Assembly (NCBI GenBank): GCA_949128115.1
Contig: OX421966.1
Location: 67,701,416 to 67,765,415, forward strand
DNA from: Anaspis maculata
Taxonomy: Eukaryota; Arthropoda; Insecta; Coleoptera; Scraptiidae
Direction: 5' to 3'
Length of the DNA: 64,000 bases
Program-made: the position numbers and the translations under genes
Part shown: in pieces, positions 58,119 to 64,000 of the stretch
How the letters are laid out: each line of letters starts with the position of its first letter
Position numbering within the stretch: position 1 is the first letter of the stretch
Notes under the pieces: generated by a model
Databases searched by the model: none
What the model saw: only the letters and a program-made list of their open reading frames with translations
Told to the model about the DNA's origin: nothing

Positions 58119-59159
58119 TACACACATCAAAAGAATCTAGGGGACAAGCAAATTCAGACAATTTCCAAAATCATCATATCTTTCGATTGCCGTCAGCGAT
58201 TTCATATCGGTTTTCGGTGTTCGATAGCCCACTCTTTCGTTCTCATGCTTTGATCACGTCTAATACGAACAATGTTTTATGAAGATTCTACAGGGTGATC
58301 AATGGAACAGTGTAAAATTGTCAAAAGTTCAGTCCAAGCGCGATTTCCCAAAAAAGATAACTTATGCATCCCAATAGCACAGTTATGAAGACTGATGTTT
58401 CAGCTTCAGTAACGTTTTTGAATTTTGGAAATCGAAGGTGAATTGCCAAGAATATTGATCATTTTGTGGCGCCATGTTGAACTTCCAAAAAAAGTAATCC
58501 GATTTCATTAAAACTCGAATCACACTCATGTCTGGTTTGAGTAATTGGAATTTCAAGGTCAAAGGTCTTTTTCGGTCACTTTCAAGCCCCCACATTGAAC
58601 TTTTTTGTGAATGATTCGATTCTAGTGTGTTTCAAAGTTTCATTCAAATCAAATTATTCATGTAAAAACTTTGATATAGCGGCTCGAAAGTGATCGAAAG
58701 TGACATTTGATCTTGAAATTCCAATTACTTGAACCAGACATGAGTGTGTGCCAAATTTCAATAAAATCGGATCACTTTCTTCTTTCTTGAAAGTTCAACA
58801 TGGCGGCATCAAATGATTATTATCTCTGGCAATTCATCTTCGATTTCCAAAATTCAAAAACGTTGCTGAAGCCGAAACACCAGTTTTCATAACTGTGCTA
58901 TTGAAATGCATGAATTTTTTTTTTTTTTGGGAAATCGCGCTCGTACTGAACTTTCGACAATTTTACACTGTTCCATTGATCACTCTGTAGCAACCTCATA
59001 AAGAATTGTTAGTATTTGACGTGATCAAGATATGAAGAAGAAAGATTAAGCTATCAAACACTGAGAACCGATGTGAAATCGCTGATGGGAATCAAAAGTT
59101 ATGATGAATTCAGAAATCGTCTGAATTTGCTTGTCCCCTAGATTCTTTTGATGTGTGTA
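58119..59159. mobile_element. nested palindromes: outer TACACACATC element around an inner TACAGGGTG element
   Basis: Outer ends TACACACATCAAAAGAATC and its complement at 59141-59159; inner ends TACAGGGTGATCA at 58289 and its complement ending at 58989. Outer arms are about 168 bp each. Inner arms run almost to the centre. Both palindromes share the same centre near 58639. The outer element has split another copy of the unit seen at 57033-58106, whose sequence resumes at 59160 (TTTTGACTTTCTGGTAA...). Confidence 0.85.
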
Positions 59160-59340
59160 CATTATTGATTTTGACTTTCTGGTAACTTTCAATAAAAAGC
59201 AACGAGAACAAATGAAGGCCCATTTTCAATTGTTTCTGCCATTTTGAATTTTGATATGTCGGCCATTTTGAAATACGGAAATGATAGCTTATTCAATTGG
59301 CTAGCCAATGCTGAAAAGTTCGAGAAATCGGTGGCGAAAC
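59160..59340. repeat. remaining part of a split 340-bp unit
   Basis: Continues in the same direction as 57771-57990 (TCAATAAAAAGCAACGAG, GCCATTTTGAATTTTGATATG), after the nested palindromes. Confidence 0.7.
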
Positions 59341-59737
59341 AAAAATTTCGGAAGGAAAAATTCCGAGCACGGTTTTTTATGGCCCACCTGGTGAAGTGTG
59401 GGCGCCATCTTCACGAAGTTCTCCCCCAGGTCTAGCAGTTCGGCGAGGAAGTGAAAAGTTCGGCTGCTCCGCCAGCTGTCGTTGACTCCTCTGCGGCCGG
59501 GAGCTGAGAATATGATTCACATGCAGTTTCCCTGGCAAAAAAACTAATGTTGTACGAACACTAGATACAACGAATGGAAATACGGAATTTGAAATATAAA
59601 TCTTGAGTAAAATGGACCCTAAAATGTGGAAAAGACAACAACATGACATAAATTATGTGAAATGGGAACGGGACGTGGTCGGTAGCGCAAACAATTTACA
59701 ATAATAATTTTAAGTAGGTTGGATATGAACACTGGGG
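59341..59737. other. unassigned DNA
   Basis: Slightly GC-richer at 59380-59510; no family in either strand. Confidence 0.35.
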
Positions 59738-60379
59738 CAGTGACGGACTAAGGGGGGGGGGCGGTGGGGGCGGTCCGCCCCGGGTCTCGGGGCCTCAATC
59801 ATCTGATGGGGCCTCCAATTCCTCTTGTTTGCAAAAAATACTGCAAAAAAAATTGGGATGAAATAAAAAAAAATCAATTTTTTTCCTCAATGGCCATTTT
59901 TTTCGCATATTACTCAAGTGAGTAATATTGTTTTTCTTTTTTTTTTCATTTTAAAGTTACTTTGGCAGGCCTCATGACAACAGGTCTAGGGGCCTACACA
60001 CAGGCAATTAATAGGGGTGTGTCTGTATCACGGAATCTCAAAGAATTATTCTCACTTCAGGCTTCAGGGGCCCCGGCCCCAGATATCATAGTGCCAGGGG
60101 CCTCAAGCCCTTAAAATTTTGTATTTTATATTTTTTCTTCAAAAGAGGGAAGAGACAAAACAACAAAATTATCTTCTCTGCGCGCTACAGACTACGCCAC
60201 TGTGTTTTTTAGTCAAGCTAACAACTCATATTTTTTTGTTTATTAGGCTTTTTCTCAATCACGACGGGGCAGGGCGGGCCAAAAAGTCTGCCGGCCCCCC
60301 TAATATTCTCAACTTTCACTCCTTAGGGGCCCATCTTACAATTCCGCCCAGGGCCCCCGATTCCCTTAGTCCGCCACTG
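59738..60379. mobile_element. non-autonomous hAT-type element with 8-bp target duplication
   Basis: Inverted ends CAGTGACGGACTAAGGG at 59738 and CCCTTAGTCCGCCACTG ending at 60379. CACTGGGG flanks both sides exactly (59730-59737 and 60380-60387). The CAGTG ends and the 8-bp duplication are those of the hAT superfamily. The inside has GGGGCCTC-type blocks near each end and no transposase. Confidence 0.88.
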
Positions 60380-60387
60380 CACTGGGG

Positions 60388-61869
60388 ACACTATTTGACT
60401 TTTATCAATGCCGGACGAGACATTTGGCCAAATGTCGGCTGCAAGGGCTAACAGGACGTAACGGCGACTTCGGTGACAAACAGCTGATGACCCTGGGCTT
60501 GGGTTTTCCGCCGTTTAGAACCACTAGAAAAGTTCAGCTGGAGTTTCATGGATGAACTAGATTGTCCAGTGAAATTCTACGTATTTCCAGTTCGAATAGC
60601 TAGATGCTCTTTCAAAACACTTCACTAGATATCTTGTTTGATATTTTTAACTAGATTTTCAACTGTGAAATCTAGGAGCTCCACTCTAGTTAGTTTTTTA
60701 ATGAAATCCAGTTGAAAAAGTTTTAGTGTGATAACAATGAACGAGTCATGTGTTCCATAATAAATCTTTGGGATCTTCTCTCTCAGTGCAGGCAGCTTGG
60801 CAGAGAGCTTGACAAATCAGCAGATTGCACGAGATAAATTCTAATAATAAAAGTAAAAGTATCATAAGTCCAGACAGTACTTGACGGTTGACTAGTCTAT
60901 TTCTGAACAATAAATTATTTCGAACGAGTTCTTGAAACGGATCTCATTGATGCAACCACCTTAAGTAAGTATAAGCACCAGAATTTCCAACTTCGTTCCA
61001 GCTAAACTCAAGAACTAACTATGCATGGAGAGACTTGCGATCGCGGGTAAAAGTAACAGCTTACACTATACATGCATGCGAGTTTGTGTGGTGTCTATGT
61101 ACCTACGAGTATGTGTATGTGTGTGTGTCGATGTTGTTATGGATTAGAGCGTAGGATGAATGTGCCCTAGTTGATGGCAGCTGGAGAGCCGCGCCTTGGG
61201 CTCTTCGGCTACGCTACACACACACATGCATAGTTGCACACACCAAGATACATAGAGATGGAGCTCGTCGACCACGCCCGACTACCGACCTACAAGCCTT
61301 GCCATTTTTCTGACGGAACTAGATTTACAATAACCGACCACTGGGCACACATTATACCCATTGCATAGTTGGAGGTGGATGCAGATGCAAAAGAGCACAC
61401 TCACTTTCCAACACGAGTACGTGCCGTATGAGAATATATAGGAACCCCCAAAGTCCATAACCTTTTTTTCAAGTTGTTCGTTCACTCGCCAAAATACTTA
61501 CCTTGTTTCGATTCCCTTCTGGCTGAGCTTTTCATTCCGAGGTCAACGTTTTCTGAACATTATCTTAGCTTACCGTGCAAATAAATAATCGTCGCTGAAC
61601 TTTGTAATTATACTGTCACTATACTTGTTGAACGGTCCCGCCGATATGAGAACGCATTGAATGTTGCTGGTACAACGTAAAATGAAGCTGCAAGTGTTTT
61701 CGACCAAGTCATTTCAGCGATTTATTTTTTTGTGTAGATACTCAAAACTGAATTGAGTATTTTGATGAGTCGTCATCTTCGCCAATTTCGGAAACTGTTT
61801 AATTAATTCTTCAGAATCAAATGGAGATGTGAATCATTGACGATTGACCTTGATTTTGTTGAGATGGAT
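60388..61869. other. unassigned DNA
   Basis: Short GT-rich runs near 61110-61130; no gene or other repeat recognised. Confidence 0.4.
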
Positions 61870-62465
61870 TCGCTAGTTAGTTTGTTAGTTCATAAGCTCG
61901 TCCGCTCGTCAACCAGTCAACTTCTTGTCACAAGTCCACTAGCCCAGTCATCATTTTGTCAGCTTCAGTTCTTCAGCTAGTTGGTTTGTTAGTTTGGTAA
62001 ATCGTCAGAGGCTCGTTACTCAGTTCTTAAATTTGCTACTTTTCAAGCTCCGCTAGGTTCGCCAATTCATCAGCTTGTTAGTTTGTTGGAACAATAGTGG
62101 CCTACAAATATTGGTCCCCATCCCCAACTCAGTCGCTGGTTCTCCCACTGGATTGCTGAGTTTACTTGTTTGTTTTGTGAAAGAAATAGCTTGTTAGCTT
62201 TTAATTTGATAGCTTGTTGACTTAGTCGACTCATCACCTCTCCCAATTCGTTACCTTATTCAAGTCATAGAACATTCAGTTCTACAGCTCATCCAGTTTT
62301 TAGGCCCACTCACTTCTTGATCAGTTATTTGGACAGGATACTCTTTCAAGCTACTTTGTTGCTTCGGTAGTCTGTTACTTAGTCAGTTTTGCATGTTTTT
62401 TTTTGCGATAAGCTCATTAGTCTCTTTGTTATTTTGTAAGTTGTTAATAGGTCGTATCGACGTGA
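61870..62465. repeat. degenerate minisatellite (TTGTTAGTTCATCAGCTCG words)
   Basis: Many imperfect repeats of GTTAGTTTGTTAGTTCATCAGCTCGT-like words, 4-bp-based (TTAG, TCAG, TCGT). It resumes at 63140-63475 after the element at 62475-63135. Confidence 0.65.
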
Positions 62466-62474
62466 CGTCACGCT

Positions 62475-63135
62475 CCTGAAAATCGGCCATATTGTAGGAG
62501 CTAATCAAACTGACTTTTATCACATCAACTAGAGTGTCACAAAGTTCATGTTTTCAATGACCCAGAAGATGGTAGTTTGCTCTGCTCGCTGTGTATATGG
62601 CTGTTCGGCCACCTACTTCCGCATGGGAGCATCGGTTTTCACTGTTTTGGACTACCCTGAAGTGTTGATATCCCGTGGAGATCGAGCGCAGGAATGATCT
62701 GAACAACGGAAATCCTGATGGCTTTATCGAGCAAGTCGAAGAAATTATCTCAACAGAAAGTTCACAAGAGACTTGAAAGCTTGCAGAGAACACTTCTTGC
62801 GTGCGGTAGGTCGTGTGCTTCTTCTGCTTTATGGGCTATGAGTTGCTTGACTGAGAACGTTTCTGTACCCAACACAAGTAGCCTACAAGGGCATCCCGCG
62901 TTGTGTTTTTGCATCATATCCAATGTGTAGTCGAGATTTTGATTTACCTGCTCAAATGGGTCACACTACAAACACAGCACCGCAAGTTTCTACTCGCGGC
63001 TGGGCAAATCATCGTTAGCAAGCGTCTTGCTGTAATTGCTTGACAACTTCGACATGTCAGTCTTGATGTAGGTATGTGACAAATCTAAATCTCAGTCAGC
63101 TGTTTTTGATTAGCTTCCACAAAATGGCCGCCTCG
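62475..63135 (+). mobile_element. element with inverted ends inserted in the minisatellite
   Basis: AATCGGCCATATTGTAGGAG followed by CTAATCAAAC at left is mirrored by TTTTTGATTAGCTTCCACAAAATGGCCGCC at right. The minisatellite lies on both sides. It carries a THAP-like relic. Exact ends and target duplication are not resolved. Confidence 0.5.
62569..62800 (+). pseudogene. decayed THAP-like domain
   Basis: From ATG at 62569 one frame gives MVVCSARCVYGCS; after two in-frame stops the same frame gives RRNYLNRKFTRDLKACREHF. The order Cys...Cys, a basic R-x-N-Y/W segment and a final C-x-x-H-F is that of THAP zinc domains (usual C-x2-4-C-x35-50-C-x2-H). These bind DNA and occur at the N-terminus of P-element-type transposases. 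The spacing here is somewhat longer (about 59 between second and third Cys). Confidence 0.35.
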
Positions 63136-63139
63136 TCGA

Positions 63140-63475
63140 TATCACCTATTCTCAGCTGATAATATCTTGGTTTGTCATCTTGCTCGCTCAATAGCTCAGT
63201 AATTAGCTTGTTGACCCGACAAGTAGCTTGTTGGTTGGTAATTTCATAAGCTTGTTTCAAATCAGCAGTTCGTGAATTCGTTAGTTTCGTAGTCATTTGT
63301 TTTACACAAGCTAGTTATTACTAAGTGTTCATCAGTTCGTCAGCTGTTTCATTTGAGTTCATGTTTTGTTGAGTTCCTCAATTCATCAGCGCGTATATTG
63401 TTGAGTTATCTGATTTAGAGTTCAATGAATCGTTAACTCGTTTATCAATTGAGTTAATTTACTTCGTGGAGGAAT
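63140..63475. repeat. minisatellite, second half
   Basis: Same words as 61870-62465, on the other side of the inserted element. Confidence 0.6.
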
Positions 63476-63794
63476 AACCCGTACGCTTTTAATTTTTTCT
63501 TTTTGTTATTTCGTTATTTGAACAAATTCTAACAGTAATGAGTAATTATAATTGAATAAATAAATAATTATTGTCACTTTTCTTTCTGAGTCAGATAAAG
63601 CCAAGTCTTACACATTTCATATATTCAATAGACAGTTTCAGTCTGATGCTGATAGGCTATGGAGTTATTCATTTATTTATCTGATAATCTGTTCAGATCA
63701 TCTATCAGTCATCTCTAATTTTATTGTTGTTCTTCACTTTTTGTCTGACATGAAAAATAACATGAAGGCTCAAAATACAGTGTTACCAGTTGTA
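63476..63794. other. unassigned DNA
   Basis: Very AT-rich; nothing recognised. Confidence 0.4.
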
Positions 63795-63807
63795 CTGTGA
63801 TAAAGCG

Positions 63808-63926
63808 TACCGCAGTTCATACCAATTCAAGAAGATGCCGTTCAGCCTCACTAATACACCTGCGATGTTGCAGCAGATAATGGATTCAGTCTTGGGTCCA
63901 GATATTCAATCATTCGTAATGGTATA
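63808..63926 (+). pseudogene. gypsy reverse transcriptase fragment
   Basis: YQFKKMPFSLTNTPAMLQQ followed by MDSVLGPDIQSFVMVY matches the gypsy RT stretch just before the catalytic YLDD. The sequence is cut exactly at the Tyr codon by TACAGGGTG (63926), the end of a fold-back type element that runs off the window. Confidence 0.7.
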
Positions 63927-64000
63927 CAGGGTGCTTCAGGGATGACACCAAAAAATTTAACTGTGGGCAGATCTCGTCAAAATATGACGAAACACTTGGA
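63926..64000. mobile_element. left end of a CAGGGTG-type element (runs off the window)
   Basis: Begins TACAGGGTGCTTCAGGGATG, sharing its first nine bases with the elements at 26778 and 58289. Only 75 bases are visible. Confidence 0.5.

Noticed and set aside
1..64000. tRNA, rRNA and other conserved RNA genes.
   Set aside because: No cloverleaf, rRNA or snRNA sequence was recognised by eye on either strand; a covariance-model search would be the decisive test.

Overview
The window reads as AT-rich animal DNA, most likely from an insect. The grounds are arthropod-type transposon families (Ty3/gypsy, jockey/CR1-like LINE, piggyBac, hAT, Polinton), a tandem C2H2 zinc-finger gene, and many short TACC/GGTA tracts of the kind common in hemipteran and lepidopteran genomes. 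I cannot name the species. I see no intact conserved host gene. The window is a transposon and satellite landscape with one broken host-type gene (zinc finger) and one possible spliced gene of unknown function.

Layout. 1-9.4 kb: a minus-strand zinc-finger gene is split inside one finger by a LINE (199-8437), and the LINE is split by a Ty3/gypsy LTR element (3037-7843). 10.4-11.5 kb: a long palindromic element. 11.6-14.7 kb: an intact 1005-codon ORF of a non-LTR retrotransposon with a restriction-like endonuclease, bordered by TA repeats. 15.3-16.1 kb: a cluster of the 10-mer GCGTACTCTT. 18.1-19.8 kb: a C-rich tandem array. 20.7-24.15 kb: a decayed gypsy element containing a Polinton-type DNA polymerase B pseudogene. 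24-35 kb: mostly unassigned DNA with microsatellites, two GC-rich islands and a gypsy integrase relic. 35.4-36.2 kb: a piggyBac-type element. 37-40.6 kb: tandem arrays and a MITE. 44.5-45.3 kb: a fold-back element and a second MITE copy. 45.4-53.2 kb: a large minisatellite with 1.6-1.9 kb higher-order periodicity, interrupted by a 1.18 kb palindrome. 53.2-53.8 kb: a gypsy RT relic. 55.4-56.06 kb: a minus-strand exon of a widespread family of unknown function. 57.0-59.3 kb: stacked palindromes. 59.7-60.4 kb: a hAT element with a perfect 8-bp target duplication. 61.9-63.5 kb: a minisatellite split by an element carrying a decayed THAP-like domain. 63.8-64.0 kb: a gypsy RT relic cut by another element.

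Relations between parts. The nesting gives a relative history: the zinc-finger gene came first, then the LINE, then the gypsy element. Palindromic elements with CAGGGTG/CACCCTG ends next to TA recur at least five times, have entered the minisatellite and a gypsy relic, and are the main structural theme. Only the 11.6-14.7 kb ORF looks able to encode a full-length protein. The gypsy ORF is also open, but it lacks the RNase H region.
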